A DNA stretch of 64,000 nucleotides, taken from the NCBI RefSeq assembly GCF_000368825.1, contig NZ_KB849717.1, positions 362,726-426,725 of the forward strand, in the 5' to 3' direction. The notes under the pieces are model-generated. The model was not told the origin of the DNA and did not search any database. It saw only the letters and a list, made by a program, of their open reading frames with translations. The DNA comes from Acinetobacter ursingii DSM 16037 = CIP 107286 (GTDB lineage: Bacteria > Pseudomonadota > Gammaproteobacteria > Pseudomonadales > Moraxellaceae). This document shows positions 9,075 to 20,839 of this stretch, piece by piece (positions within the stretch are counted from its first letter, which is position 1; each line of letters starts with the position of its first letter). Both the position numbers and the translations under genes were made by a program.

Positions 9075-11711
9075 ATGACATCTGCTGAAATTCGTGAAGC
9101 TTTTTTGCGTTATTTTGAATCGCAAGGCCACACACGTGTCGCGTCGAGTTCACTTGTACCCGCCAACGATCCAACGTTGCTGTTTACTAATGCCGGCATG
9201 AACCAGTTTAAAGATTGCTTTTTAGGTCTGGAAAAACGCGATTATGTGCGCGCTGTTTCATCACAAAAATGTGTGCGTGCAGGCGGTAAACATAACGATC
9301 TGGATAATGTCGGTTATACTGCCCGTCACCATACTTTCTTTGAAATGCTCGGTAATTTCTCTTTTGGTGATTACTTCAAAGAAAATGCACTTAAATTTGC
9401 ATGGGACTTTTTAACCAGCGAACAATGGTTAGGCTTACCGAAAGATAAACTTTATGTCACGGTTTATCATACCGATGATGAAGCTTATGACATCTGGAAT
9501 AAAGAAATTGGTTTAGCGCCTGAACGGATCATTCGCATTGGCGATAATAAAGGCGAAAAATACGCATCCGATAACTTCTGGGCAATGGGTGATACTGGGC
9601 CGTGTGGTCCTTGTTCTGAAATTTTCTTTGATCATGGCGATCATATCTGGGGTGGTTTACCAGGTACACCAGAAGAAGATGGCGACCGTTTTATCGAAAT
9701 CTGGAATAACGTTTTTATGCAGTTTAACCGGACTGCGGATGGCGTATTGCACCCTCTTCCAGCTCCATCGGTCGATACTGGCATGGGCTTGGAGCGTATT
9801 AGTGCGGTACTGCAACATGTCAATTCAAACTATGACATTGATTTATTCCAGCATCTGATCAAATCTGCCTGTGAAATTATTGGCGTTCAAGATCAAGCTC
9901 AACCTTCCCTTCGTGTTGTGGCGGATCATGCCCGTTCTTGCTGTTTCCTGATTGCTGATGGTGTTAATCCGTCTAATGAAGGTCGTGGCTATGTATTGCG
10001 CCGTATCATCCGTCGTGCAGTACGTCATGGTAATAAACTTGGTGCAACAGGTACGTTCTTCTATAAAATGCTTCAGCCTTTAATCGACGTCATGGGTGAA
10101 GCTTACCCTGAACTTAAACATGATCAGGCACGCATTGAAGCGACTTTAATTAAAGAAGAAGAACAATTTGCCAAAACCCTTGAGCAAGGCCTAAAACTGC
10201 TTGAAGGTGAACTTGCGCAACTTACTGGCAAAGTGATTGCGGGCGAAACGGTATTTAAACTGTATGATACTTATGGCTTCCCAACCGATTTAACCGCTGA
10301 TATTGCTCGTGAACGCGATCTGGAAATCGATGAAGTCGGTTTTGAACGTGAAATGGAAGCACAGCGTCGCCGTGCACGTGATGCTGGTAAATTTGCAGTC
10401 GACTACAACAGCATTGTTAAAGTGGACGGCGAAACACAATTTGATGGCTACAATGCGACCGCAGGTCAAGGTCAAATTATCGCAATCTATAAAGATGGCG
10501 AGCAAGTTGATGAAGTCGTTGAAGGTGATGAAGCCTTAATCGTTTTAAATCAAACCCCTTTCTACGCAGAAAGTGGTGGTCAAATCGGTGATACAGGTAT
10601 ATTCAAAAACGAGACAGGGATTTTTGAAGTTCAAGATACCAAAAAATCTGGTGGTGCATTTGTGCATCAGGGTATCGTCACCATGGGTAGCTTAAAAGCC
10701 TCTCAACAGGTTGAAGCGACCGTTAAAGCAGACATTCGTGCTGCAACTGCGCGTAACCACTCCGCTACCCACCTTTTACATGCTGCACTTCGTCAAATTT
10801 TAGGCAAACATGTTCAACAAAAAGGTTCATTAGTTGCCAGCGACATTTTACGTTTTGACTTTGCCAATGACCAACCCGTGACTTTTGAGCAATTACAGCA
10901 AGTGGAACAATTAGTGAATCGTGAAGTGATTGCCAATACAGCTGTTGGCGTAGAAGTACTGGATATTGAATCTGCCAAAGCCAAAGGCGCCATGATGTTA
11001 TTTGGTGAAAAGTATGGTGATGAAGTTCGCGTACTTTCTATGGGTTCAGTCATTGACGAGCGTAACTTCTCGATTGAACTTTGCGGTGGTATTCATGTAC
11101 AGCGCACAGGTGATATTGGCCTATTCAAAATTACGTCTGAAGGCGGTGTTGCGGCGGGTATCCGTCGTATCGAAGCGGTCACAGGCACCAAAGCGCTTGA
11201 AATCGTGCAAAAAGCCGATAGTGACATTCAACAGATCAACAGCTTATTAAAAGCACAAAAAGATCAAACAGTAGAACGTGTTCAGGCTGCGGTAGAACAT
11301 ACCTCAGCGTTGCAAAAGCAAATTGAACAGCTTAACCAAAAGTTAGCAAACTTTCAGGCGACTGAACTTTTAAGCCAAGTTCAAACCGTTGCGGGTCGTT
11401 CTACCCTGATCACCACTGTTCAAAACATGGATGCGAAATCACTTCGCAACCTACACGACAGTGTGAAATCAAAATTAGAGGATGCTGTGATTGTATTGGC
11501 AGGTGTCGAAGATGACAAAGTCAGTCTGATTGCTTCGGTTGCCAAACAATATACAGCACATCTAAAAGCAGGCGATATCATTAAATATCTTGCGACCGAA
11601 CTCGGTGGTAAAGGTGGTGGTAAACCTGACTTAGCACAAGGTGGCGCGCCACTAAACGAGAAGTTTGAACAAGTTATGACAGCTCTCCCTGTCTGGCTTG
11701 AACAGCACTAA
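9075..11711 (+). CDS. alaS: Alanine-tRNA ligase
   Basis: The 878-residue class II synthetase charges tRNA-Ala. The catalytic domain starts [19 protein letters not shown], with motif 2 region around [16 protein letters not shown]. The editing domain carries the zinc ligands in [12 protein letters not shown] and [13 protein letters not shown]. The C-terminal C-Ala domain ends at [16 protein letters not shown]. Two starts compete: ATG at 9075 gives the usual family N-terminus but has no Shine-Dalgarno, whereas GTG at 9060 has GGAG 10 bases before it and would add MSTRF. I list 9075 on family alignment. The order alaS-lysC-csrA is conserved in Pseudomonas and relatives. Confidence 0.97.
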   Translation: MTSAEIREAFLRYFESQGHTRVASSSLVPANDPTLLFTNAGMNQFKDCFLGLEKRDYVRAVSSQKCVRAGGKHNDLDNVGYTARHHTFFEMLGNFSFGDYFKENALKFAWDFLTSEQWLGLPKDKLYVTVYHTDDEAYDIWNKEIGLAPERIIRIGDNKGEKYASDNFWAMGDTGPCGPCSEIFFDHGDHIWGGLPGTPEEDGDRFIEIWNNVFMQFNRTADGVLHPLPAPSVDTGMGLERISAVLQHVNSNYDIDLFQHLIKSACEIIGVQDQAQPSLRVVADHARSCCFLIADGVNPSNEGRGYVLRRIIRRAVRHGNKLGATGTFFYKMLQPLIDVMGEAYPELKHDQARIEATLIKEEEQFAKTLEQGLKLLEGELAQLTGKVIAGETVFKLYDTYGFPTDLTADIARERDLEIDEVGFEREMEAQRRRARDAGKFAVDYNSIVKVDGETQFDGYNATAGQGQIIAIYKDGEQVDEVVEGDEALIVLNQTPFYAESGGQIGDTGIFKNETGIFEVQDTKKSGGAFVHQGIVTMGSLKASQQVEATVKADIRAATARNHSATHLLHAALRQILGKHVQQKGSLVASDILRFDFANDQPVTFEQLQQVEQLVNREVIANTAVGVEVLDIESAKAKGAMMLFGEKYGDEVRVLSMGSVIDERNFSIELCGGIHVQRTGDIGLFKITSEGGVAAGIRRIEAVTGTKALEIVQKADSDIQQINSLLKAQKDQTVERVQAAVEHTSALQKQIEQLNQKLANFQATELLSQVQTVAGRSTLITTVQNMDAKSLRNLHDSVKSKLEDAVIVLAGVEDDKVSLIASVAKQYTAHLKAGDIIKYLATELGGKGGGKPDLAQGGAPLNEKFEQVMTALPVWLEQH

Positions 11712-11730
11712 GACTTCACTTTTGTGTAAC

Positions 11731-11758
11731 TGACTCTGAATTAAGCCTCTCAGAGTCA
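11731..11758. other. Perfect hairpin in the alaS-lysC gap
   Basis: TGACTCTGA (11731-11739) and TCAGAGTCA (11750-11758) form a 9-bp perfect inverted repeat, just before the lysC start. No T run follows on either strand, so it is not a standard terminator. It may be a processing site or mRNA-stabilising stem between the two genes. Confidence 0.4.
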
Positions 11759-11777
11759 TGGCTTATATGGAACAACT

Positions 11778-13058
11778 ATGGCATTAATCGTACAGAAATA
11801 TGGCGGGACCTCAATGGGGACTCCTGAGCGCATTTTAAATGTTGCTCGTCGTGTGAAGCGTTGGCATGATCACGGCCACAAGGTTGTAGTGGTGGTTTCT
11901 GCAATGAGTGGTGAAACCAACCGCTTACTTGCACTTGCCAAAGCCATTACTGAAACACCTGATCCACGTGAATTAGACCAAATGGTGTCTACAGGTGAAC
12001 AGGTGACGATTTCCATGTTAGCAATGGCACTTAATTCAATTGGTGTAGAAGCTAAATCCTATACAGGTCGTCAGGTTGGGATTAGAACTGACAGCGCGTA
12101 TAACAAGGCACGTATTGAAGCGATTGATACTGATGTCATGTCGGCCGATCTTGATGTCGGTCGTGTATTGGTTGTCGCAGGCTTTCAGGGTGTCGATGAT
12201 GAAGGTAATACCACGACATTAGGTCGTGGTGGTTCTGACACCACGGGTGTTGCGCTTGCAGCAGCCTTAAAAGCAGATGAATGCCAGATTTATACCGATG
12301 TGGATGGTGTTTATACCACTGACCCACGTGTTGCACCAAAAGCCAAAAAAGTGGATCGTATTTCTTTTGAAGAAATGCTGGAAATGGCCTCTTTAGGCTC
12401 TAAAGTCCTTCAGATTCGTTCAGTTGAATTTGCAGGTAAATATCAAGTACCGCTGCGTGTCTTGTCTAGTTTTGACAATGACGACGACGGTGCATTTGAT
12501 GAAGACTTTAAACAAAACGTAGGTACTTTAATTACCACTGAGGCAGAAGACGATATGGAACAACCGATTATCTCAGGTATCGCATTTAACCGTGATGAAG
12601 CTAAGCTGACCATTTTAGGTGTAGCTAATGAGCCAGGTGTTGCTGCTAAAATTTTGGCTCCAATCAGTGCTGCTAATATTGAAGTCGATATGATCATCCA
12701 AAATGTCGAAGAAGATGGTACGACTGATTTCACATTTACTGTCAATCGTGGTGATCTTGCCAAAGCTGAAAAAATTCTGAAAGAAACCGCAGCAAATATT
12801 GGCGCGCGTGAAGTTGCAACACGTGATGATATCGTCAAAGTATCAATCGTCGGTGTGGGTATGCGTTCTCATGCGGGTGTTGCAAGTAAAATGTTTATTG
12901 CTCTTGCAGATGAAAGTATCAATATTTTGATGATTTCGACTTCAGAAATCAAAATTTCTGTCTTGATTGAAGAAAACTATTTGGAACTCGCAGTTCGTAC
13001 GCTACATACCGCATTTGGTCTGGATCGTGAACATGGTGAAAGTAGTGCACGTGCATAA
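11778..13058 (+). CDS. lysC: Aspartate kinase
   Basis: The 426-residue enzyme phosphorylates aspartate, the entry step for lysine, threonine, methionine and diaminopimelate synthesis. The signature KYGGTSMGTPERI is at residues 7-19, the ATP/aspartate site includes VSAMSGETNRL and TLGRGGSDTTGVALAA (about 151-166). Two ACT domains occupy about residues 270-420 and should bind lysine/threonine for feedback control. The length and layout match the Pseudomonas type with an internal beta-subunit start. It follows alaS by 66 bases. Confidence 0.97.
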   Translation: MALIVQKYGGTSMGTPERILNVARRVKRWHDHGHKVVVVVSAMSGETNRLLALAKAITETPDPRELDQMVSTGEQVTISMLAMALNSIGVEAKSYTGRQVGIRTDSAYNKARIEAIDTDVMSADLDVGRVLVVAGFQGVDDEGNTTTLGRGGSDTTGVALAAALKADECQIYTDVDGVYTTDPRVAPKAKKVDRISFEEMLEMASLGSKVLQIRSVEFAGKYQVPLRVLSSFDNDDDGAFDEDFKQNVGTLITTEAEDDMEQPIISGIAFNRDEAKLTILGVANEPGVAAKILAPISAANIEVDMIIQNVEEDGTTDFTFTVNRGDLAKAEKILKETAANIGAREVATRDDIVKVSIVGVGMRSHAGVASKMFIALADESINILMISTSEIKISVLIEENYLELAVRTLHTAFGLDREHGESSARA

Positions 13059-13116
13059 ACTTTGATCAAACAAATTGTGAAATAGATCACTTTTCAACAA
13101 TTTGTGTCAAAAAAAT

Positions 13117-13148
13117 AGAGCCACTGTAGTTTTTTCTATAGTGGCTCT
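13117..13148 (+). terminator. Hairpin after lysC, probable terminator
   Basis: A long stem beginning AGAGCCACT and ending AGTGGCTCT closes on a TTTTTT loop, 58 bases after lysC. Only a weak T-rich tail follows, so termination may be partial, allowing read-through to csrA. Confidence 0.6.
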
Positions 13149-13305
13149 GTTATATTAGCACCTATGTATTTAGAAAAATTAAGCAGCATCATTAAATACA
13201 ACATCTTTTTTATTGATTCTGTTAATTATTTCTCTAATTCTGAGGTTGTAATTTCGGTTTCTTAAACCACTATCGCAGGTTTAGCGTTTTAGCAAGGAGA
13301 TAAAC

Positions 13306-13560
13306 ATGCTGATTCTGACCCGTCGTGTCGGAGAAACATTAATGATTGGGGATCAAGTCAGTGTAACTGTGCTTGGCGTTAAAGGTAATCAGGTTCGTAT
13401 TGGTGTGAATGCACCAAAAGAAGTATCTGTGCACCGTGAAGAAATCTACCAACGTATTCAACACGAACGTGCCATGCATGAACACCTTCAACATCTTGAT
13501 CAAGACTATCAGCCTTCATTTGAAGATGATAATTTCTCTCAAAACAATTTTAATCGTTAA
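13306..13560 (+). CDS. csrA: Carbon storage regulator, RNA-binding
   Basis: The 84-residue protein begins [16 protein letters not shown] and continues with [18 protein letters not shown] and [12 protein letters not shown], the CsrA/RsmA core with the RNA-contacting Leu4 and Arg44. CsrA binds GGA motifs in mRNA leaders and represses or stabilises them. The core ends near residue 60; the acidic/glutamine-rich tail makes it longer than the 61-residue E. coli protein, as seen in other Acinetobacter. AAGGAG 9 bases upstream is a strong ribosome-binding site. The upstream hairpin suggests at least partly independent expression from lysC. Confidence 0.97.
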   Translation: MLILTRRVGETLMIGDQVSVTVLGVKGNQVRIGVNAPKEVSVHREEIYQRIQHERAMHEHLQHLDQDYQPSFEDDNFSQNNFNR

Positions 13561-13582
13561 GAATATATTGTTGTTGATGATT

Positions 13583-13604
13583 AAAGCGGCTTACAAGCCG
13601 CTTT
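13583..13604. terminator. Terminator between convergent csrA and rnhB
   Basis: AAAGCGGCTT and AAGCCGCTTT form a 10-bp perfect inverted repeat 22 bases after csrA and 24 before the rnhB stop. A/T-rich flanks on both sides suit bidirectional termination. Confidence 0.75.
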
Positions 13605-13627
13605 AAATATTTCTATAGCCTAGATGA

Positions 13628-14200
13628 TCAAACATCCAGTGCGAGTGCTTTCTTTACAGGTGCATAGCTACGACGATGTTCATCGATCACCCCATGACTG
13701 GCAATGGCTTCAAAATGAGCTTTGGTAGGATATCCCTTATGTTTGGCAAAACCAAAGACAGGATATTTCTCATCCAATGCCTTCATTTGTCGATCTCGCG
13801 CAACTTTGGCTAAAATACTGGCCGCACTAATTTCAGCATGGCTTGCGTCACCTCCAACAATCGCCTCACAACTGATACTCATTCCTTTTGGAATTTGATT
13901 ACCATCCACAATCACTTTACTTGGTTGAATTTTCAGGTTATTTACAGCGCGATTCATGGCCAGAAAAGTCGCCTGTAAAATATTGAGTTCATCAATTTCA
14001 GTATGCGTTGCTTCCGCAATTGACCAAGCCAACGCTTTTTCCTGTATCTCAACAAACAGTTTTTCACGTTTTTTTTCAGTCAGTTTTTTAGAATCATTTA
14101 AGCCTTGAATCGGGTTATTCGGATCTAGAATAACCGCCGCAGCGACCACCGACCCCACTAATGGCCCTCGCCCTGCTTCATCTACACCAGCAATCATCAT
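13628..14200 (-). CDS. rnhB: Ribonuclease HII
   Basis: The 190-residue protein opens with [20 protein letters not shown], carrying the first two metal-binding acidic residues of RNase HII. The remaining signature lies in [21 protein letters not shown]. It removes RNA from RNA-DNA hybrids and misincorporated ribonucleotides. It starts only 6 bases after the stop of an upstream lipoprotein gene, so the two are probably one transcript. The start could be 14200 or 14197 (tandem ATG). Confidence 0.96.
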   Translation of the reverse strand: MMIAGVDEAGRGPLVGSVVAAAVILDPNNPIQGLNDSKKLTEKKREKLFVEIQEKALAWSIAEATHTEIDELNILQATFLAMNRAVNNLKIQPSKVIVDGNQIPKGMSISCEAIVGGDASHAEISAASILAKVARDRQMKALDEKYPVFGFAKHKGYPTKAHFEAIASHGVIDEHRRSYAPVKKALALDV

Positions 14201-14206
14201 AATGAT

Positions 14207-14596
14207 TTATTTCGTCAAAGTTTGTTGGAACGTTTCATTTACACAGGCGGTTACCGTTTTCGACACCACTTGACCTACCATTGCGGCTCTTGCATTTGGA
14301 TCAAAGGTGGCATTTGCCAAATCAGCAGCAGTAACGCTATAAGGTGCTTTTTCACTGACACAGCCACAAATTTCAGTTTGAATATCCTGTTTTTGATCAT
14401 CAGTCATCAGTTTAGAAGCAGTTTGCCAAGCAGGAATAGTATTGATTTCATTCATACATTTGTTATTTACCGCAATTTTCAAGGCAGTCATGCCTAATTG
14501 CTCAGTAGTATTTGTCGCTGTATTCATCGAACCATCTGTTGCACAACCTGTTAAAAGCAAGACAAATGCAGTCAAACCGAATAGTGATTTTTTCAT
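14207..14596 (-). CDS. Putative lipoprotein, unknown function
   Basis: The 129-residue product begins MKKSLFGLTAFVLLLTGC, a signal peptide with lipobox LTGC, so it should be a lipoprotein. The mature part contains four cysteines spread over KCMNEI, EICGCVS and TACVNET, suggesting disulfides in the periplasm. A TTG four codons upstream extends the frame, but the ATG at 14596 has GGAAACAGCG before it. No family is recognised. It sits directly upstream of rnhB. Confidence 0.75.
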   Translation of the reverse strand: MKKSLFGLTAFVLLLTGCATDGSMNTATNTTEQLGMTALKIAVNNKCMNEINTIPAWQTASKLMTDDQKQDIQTEICGCVSEKAPYSVTAADLANATFDPNARAAMVGQVVSKTVTACVNETFQQTLTK

Positions 14597-14822
14597 CGCT
14601 GTTTCCAAAAAAGTTTTAGCTATTTTGCCTAAAGCCTGTTTACGATGAAATAACTAATTTGTAGAAAAGCGCTAAATTAAATCAATCACCACTAGCTCAA
14701 TATGTATAGCGGTTTTGATCGTTTCATTAAAAAAACGCTTCGTTACAGTAGCCCCATTTTTCCAAAGTGTCTTCTCGTCTATTCTCGCGTGATAATTCGC
14801 AATTGTAAAAGGGCATCATTTC

Positions 14823-15377
14823 ATGTCTAACTCTAGCCAGTACTACACCAGAACGGCACAATATTTACACTGGATTATGGCTATTATCTTTATTACGGCG
14901 TGGATCATTGGTTTTTATAGTGGTAATTTTTTAAGCTATGAAACTGACGGCAGCTTTAAAGGTGATGTCATTACTCTTCACAAGAATATTGCAACGACCA
15001 TTATTTTCCTTGTCATGATTCGACTTTTTTGGCGGTACACCCATCCTGTGCCACAACTTCCAGACAGCATGTCCCCTTTGATGAAAAAACTGGCACATGC
15101 AGGTCATTTAGCCCTATATTTTATTTTATTGGCGTTACCCATTACTGGCTGCTTGTTTAGCTGGAGTGCTGGACACCCTGCACCTGTGCTTTACCTGTTT
15201 AATATCCCTCAACTGATTGGTGAAAATCCTGAAGTGATGGCGATCGTGAAACCGATGCATATTTATCTGTCATGGTTTGCAGGGCTTCTTGTCGTTGGAC
15301 ACATTTTGGCAGCACTTAAACATCATTTTATTGACAAAGATCATGTGTTGATCAGTATGACCAGACAACCCAAATAA
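14823..15377 (+). CDS. Cytochrome b561 family membrane protein
   Basis: The 184-residue protein has four membrane segments. Candidate haem-ligating histidines lie in YLHWIMAI, VITLHKNIAT, KLAHAGHLALYF and VVGHILAALKHH, matching the bacterial b561 (CybB/YodB) pattern of two b-type haems. Such proteins pass electrons between quinol and a periplasmic acceptor such as superoxide. It stands alone, with a strong bidirectional terminator after it. Confidence 0.88.
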   Translation: MSNSSQYYTRTAQYLHWIMAIIFITAWIIGFYSGNFLSYETDGSFKGDVITLHKNIATTIIFLVMIRLFWRYTHPVPQLPDSMSPLMKKLAHAGHLALYFILLALPITGCLFSWSAGHPAPVLYLFNIPQLIGENPEVMAIVKPMHIYLSWFAGLLVVGHILAALKHHFIDKDHVLISMTRQPK

Positions 15378-15394
15378 TCTCAAACAGATTCCAT

Positions 15395-15425
15395 AAAAAA
15401 CGCATCTTATTCAGATGCGTTTTTT
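15395..15425. terminator. Bidirectional terminator
   Basis: AAAAAACGCATCT and AGATGCGTTTTTT pair around a 5-base loop, with A and T runs on the two sides. It separates the convergent b561 and adenine deaminase genes. Confidence 0.92.
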
Positions 15426-15447
15426 AATTCAATATTCTATTTTTATT

Positions 15448-17828
<2,381 letters not shown>

Positions 17829-18238
17829 AACATAGTCCCTACAAAAAGTTTGAGCATACTGTGTTGCTATATGTATATGGTCTTAAAGGAAATATTTATT
17901 TGAATACACTTTTAAGACGCATTGCGATTGTATAATGGATTAAGCAATCAATATGCCATTTGCTTATTATTAAAAAGCAATTCCCTATTTCCAAATACAC
18001 ACTATTAGTAACAAAGTATAAGGTTTAATCATCTGACCAAAACACAAAAAAGCCGCATAGATGTATGCAGCTTCACATATAATTGAAGGAATATGATGTT
18101 AAAAATATAAATTGATATCTTTAATGCCTTCCCACGAAAAGATTATATCATATTATTTATATTTTTGTTTTAGCAATCCAATTCGATACATTTATAAAAT
18201 TTATTTAAAATCATGAGCTTGAAATCAAAATTTTAAAG
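17829..18238. other. Intergenic region upstream of the purine permease
   Basis: About 410 bases, AT-rich. It must hold the permease promoter. I looked for a purine riboswitch core and did not see one. A terminator hairpin for the small gene to the right lies at 18044-18073. I see no other coding signal. Confidence 0.5.
18044..18073 (-). terminator. Intrinsic terminator
   Basis: On the minus strand AAGCTGCATA/TATGCGGCTT (one mismatch) is followed by TTTTTTGTG. It would end transcripts of the small membrane protein gene at 18239-18445. Confidence 0.75.
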
Positions 18239-18445
18239 CTATTGTATTAGACCCTGACGATGAACACCAGAAAGCGACGAATGCTGATTGTAGTTTGGAT
18301 TCGCTTCAAGTGTCTTGAGACTATGCTCTGCTTCTGTGATTACTCGACTCACCTGTTCTCTTTTCTTTACTTTAGAATCAAGATAAATACTGTAACCAAG
18401 CAGAATCACTAGGCTCGCAAAAATCAAAATAAGTATATTTCTCAT
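18239..18445 (-). CDS. Small single-pass membrane protein, unknown function
   Basis: The 68-residue product has one N-terminal membrane helix (MRNILILIFASLVILLGYSI) followed by basic and polar residues. The ATG at 18445 is chosen because the hydrophobic helix begins there; no strong ribosome-binding site is visible. Presence of a good terminator downstream supports a real transcript. No family is recognised. Confidence 0.5.
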   Translation of the reverse strand: MRNILILIFASLVILLGYSIYLDSKVKKREQVSRVITEAEHSLKTLEANPNYNQHSSLSGVHRQGLIQ

Positions 18446-19297
18446 AAGCGATATTCTTGTTATCCACATATTTGTGATTTATTTTACCAAAAATGAACAA
18501 AAAGCGACACATAAAACATTCTCTTGATACTTTATATGTGATGCATTTTTGAAATTTTTAACCCTTTGTGCATCATGATCTAATCTGGACAATACAGCAT
18601 TCAGATCGCTCATTTATTGTTAATCTTTTGATTTAAAATTATTATTTAAATAGTTTAGAACTATTTATGATAACCATCGCGTCAACATCAATCTGATTCT
18701 TAAACTCCTTCGGATAATTTAAAAACTTTTCATTGTTTCGCTATTCATTGTATTCGTATAATTTTGGTTACTTAAGTATCAAAACTATCATTTTTAGACT
18801 TTTAAAAGCACAACAAATGATCTTTAGGTATTAAATTATGAGGACTTAAGCTGGGAAATACAAATATACTCAGCGTATGTCCTACAATACCTCAACTAAT
18901 AAATTATTGTATTATCGTGACAAAATAATGAATGCATCACTATTCTGCCGTTTTAATGATAAATTCTCAGTCTGATATCATGATATTTTTAGGATGATTC
19001 AGATTGGCATAAAGTGACTTTTTTTGTCAGCAGATACATCTTTTTTTATTCTTCACTTTTTTAAGTTCAAGTTTAGCAATCACATAGTGACTCATCTGCT
19101 CGCTTTGGTTTCTCTGGCTAATGGTGCTACACTAGCGACTCGTTTCAAAATCTCTTTCATTTTATGCAAATCACGCCACCTTAATTGATTGTTTTTTATT
19201 TATCAATTCATCACTGTCTAGTGATGTGGTGTCGTCGTGTGTGTAAATATCACATCACTAGCCTTTAATCATATACAAATACTCTTACAGGCTATTT
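18446..19297. other. Gene-poor AT-rich region upstream of the SulP gene
   Basis: About 850 bases. On the minus strand near 18650-18740 a short open stretch reads YPKEFKNQIDVDAMVIINS before a stop; it might be the end of a decayed gene but is too short to assign. The last 100 bases must contain the SulP promoter. I see no tRNA, complete gene or repeat here. Confidence 0.4.
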
Positions 19298-20752
19298 ATG
19301 TTTCAGCAAATTCGTCAAGAATGGTTCTCCAATATTCGCGGGGATGTTCTTGCAGGCTTAGTCGTTGGACTTGCTCTTATTCCCGAAGCAATTGCATTTT
19401 CCATTATCGCAGGTGTTGACCCTCAAGTTGGCTTATATGCCTCGTTTTCCATGGCGGTTGTAATTGCTTTTATGGGCGGTCGACCTGCCATGATTTCCGC
19501 AGCTACAGGCGCTATGGCATTATTGATGGTTAGCCTAGTCAAAGAACATGGACTAAACTACCTTCTTGCAGCAACAATTTTGACAGGTATTATTCAAATT
19601 ATTGCGGGACAACTTAAACTCGCCAAACTGATGCGCTTTGTCTCCAAATCTGTGGTGGTTGGTTTTGTAAATGCTTTGGCTATTTTAATTTTTATGGCAC
19701 AACTTCCTGAATTATTACATGTTTCGTATCAGGTTTATGTATTTGTGATTTTAGGGCTCGCCATTATTTATTTATTTCCTTATGTTCCCAAGATTGGCAA
19801 GTTAATTCCCTCACCCATGGTCTGTATTATTGTCATTACATTCTTGGCGCTATTTTTAAACTCACATGTACGAACCGTCGGTGATATGGGCAATTTGCCC
19901 AATAGCCTACCGCATTTCTTTATTCCAGATATTCCGTGGAATCTTGAAACTTTATGGATTATTTTACCTTATTCCTGTGCATTGGCAGCAGTAGGATTAT
20001 TAGAATCGATGATGACCGCGACTATTGTGGATGAACTGACGGATAGCTCGAGCGATAAACATCGTGAGTGTAAAGGTCAGGGTTTTGCCAATATCGTGAC
20101 TGGTTTTATGGGCGGTATGGCGGGATGTGCCATGATTGGGCAATCCATGATTAATGTAAAATCTGGCGCGCGCAAACGTCCTTCAACTCTCGTTGCTGGT
20201 GTTTTTCTACTGATATTAGTCGTGTTTATCAGTGATTGGTTGCGGGTCATTCCTATGGCGGCATTGGTTGCCGTGATGATTATGGTGTCTATCAGCACTT
20301 TTGATTGGGGATCGATTAAAAACTTTAAACATAATCCTAAAAGCAGCAATATTGTCATGATAGCCACAGTCATCGTGGTGGTTGCAACTCATAATTTGGC
20401 AATTGGGGTTTTGGTTGGGGTTCTCCTTTCTGCATTATTTTTGGCGCAAAAACTTGAAAATGATGTACATATTGAAACTTCACGTCATGGCGACACACGC
20501 ATTTATGATGTACGTGGTCAATTATTCTTTAGCTCTTCGGAACGTTTCTCTCAGGCTTTTGATTCTCAGGAAAATGTTAAACAAGTCGTTATTGATTTAA
20601 CGCATTCTCACATATGGGATGTGACGACAGTCGCTTCTCTCGATAGCATTATTGAAAAGTTTCAGAAAAATAATATACAGGTCACTGTAAAAGGCCTAAA
20701 TGAAGCAAGTTCGATCATGATCGATAAGTACGGTAAACACGCCAGAATTTAA
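19298..20752 (+). CDS. SulP family anion transporter with STAS domain
   Basis: The 484-residue inner-membrane protein has about 12-14 helices starting with [20 protein letters not shown], the SulP entry motif, and [20 protein letters not shown] in the core. A short cytoplasmic STAS domain occupies residues 390-484 ([37 protein letters not shown]). Family members carry sulfate, bicarbonate or dicarboxylates with sodium or protons; the substrate cannot be fixed here. It has no sulfate-metabolism neighbours. A strong terminator follows at once. Confidence 0.9.
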   Translation: MFQQIRQEWFSNIRGDVLAGLVVGLALIPEAIAFSIIAGVDPQVGLYASFSMAVVIAFMGGRPAMISAATGAMALLMVSLVKEHGLNYLLAATILTGIIQIIAGQLKLAKLMRFVSKSVVVGFVNALAILIFMAQLPELLHVSYQVYVFVILGLAIIYLFPYVPKIGKLIPSPMVCIIVITFLALFLNSHVRTVGDMGNLPNSLPHFFIPDIPWNLETLWIILPYSCALAAVGLLESMMTATIVDELTDSSSDKHRECKGQGFANIVTGFMGGMAGCAMIGQSMINVKSGARKRPSTLVAGVFLLILVVFISDWLRVIPMAALVAVMIMVSISTFDWGSIKNFKHNPKSSNIVMIATVIVVVATHNLAIGVLVGVLLSALFLAQKLENDVHIETSRHGDTRIYDVRGQLFFSSSERFSQAFDSQENVKQVVIDLTHSHIWDVTTVASLDSIIEKFQKNNIQVTVKGLNEASSIMIDKYGKHARI

Positions 20753-20772
20753 AAACGCTCACTCTAAGAGAT

Positions 20773-20806
20773 AAAAAACCGTGCAAATCATTTGCACGGT
20801 TTTTTA
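20773..20806. terminator. Bidirectional terminator
   Basis: AAAAAACCGTGCAAA pairs perfectly with TTTGCACGGTTTTTT over 15 bp. It separates the convergent SulP and TonB-receptor genes. Confidence 0.95.
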
Positions 20807-20839
20807 TTAAAAGCTTATTTGAGATTTAAAACTGAAACT

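Noticed and set aside
11731-11758. alaS-lysC hairpin as a terminator
   Set aside because: Perfect stem but no T run on either side; listed only as a hairpin.
17829-17960. Possible purine riboswitch before the NCS2 permease
   Set aside because: The conserved core bases and the three-stem layout of the purine riboswitch could not be found on the coding strand.
18640-18745. Short minus-strand peptide YPKEFKNQIDVDAMVIINS
   Set aside because: Only about 30 codons open and no start or ribosome-binding site; cannot be assigned.
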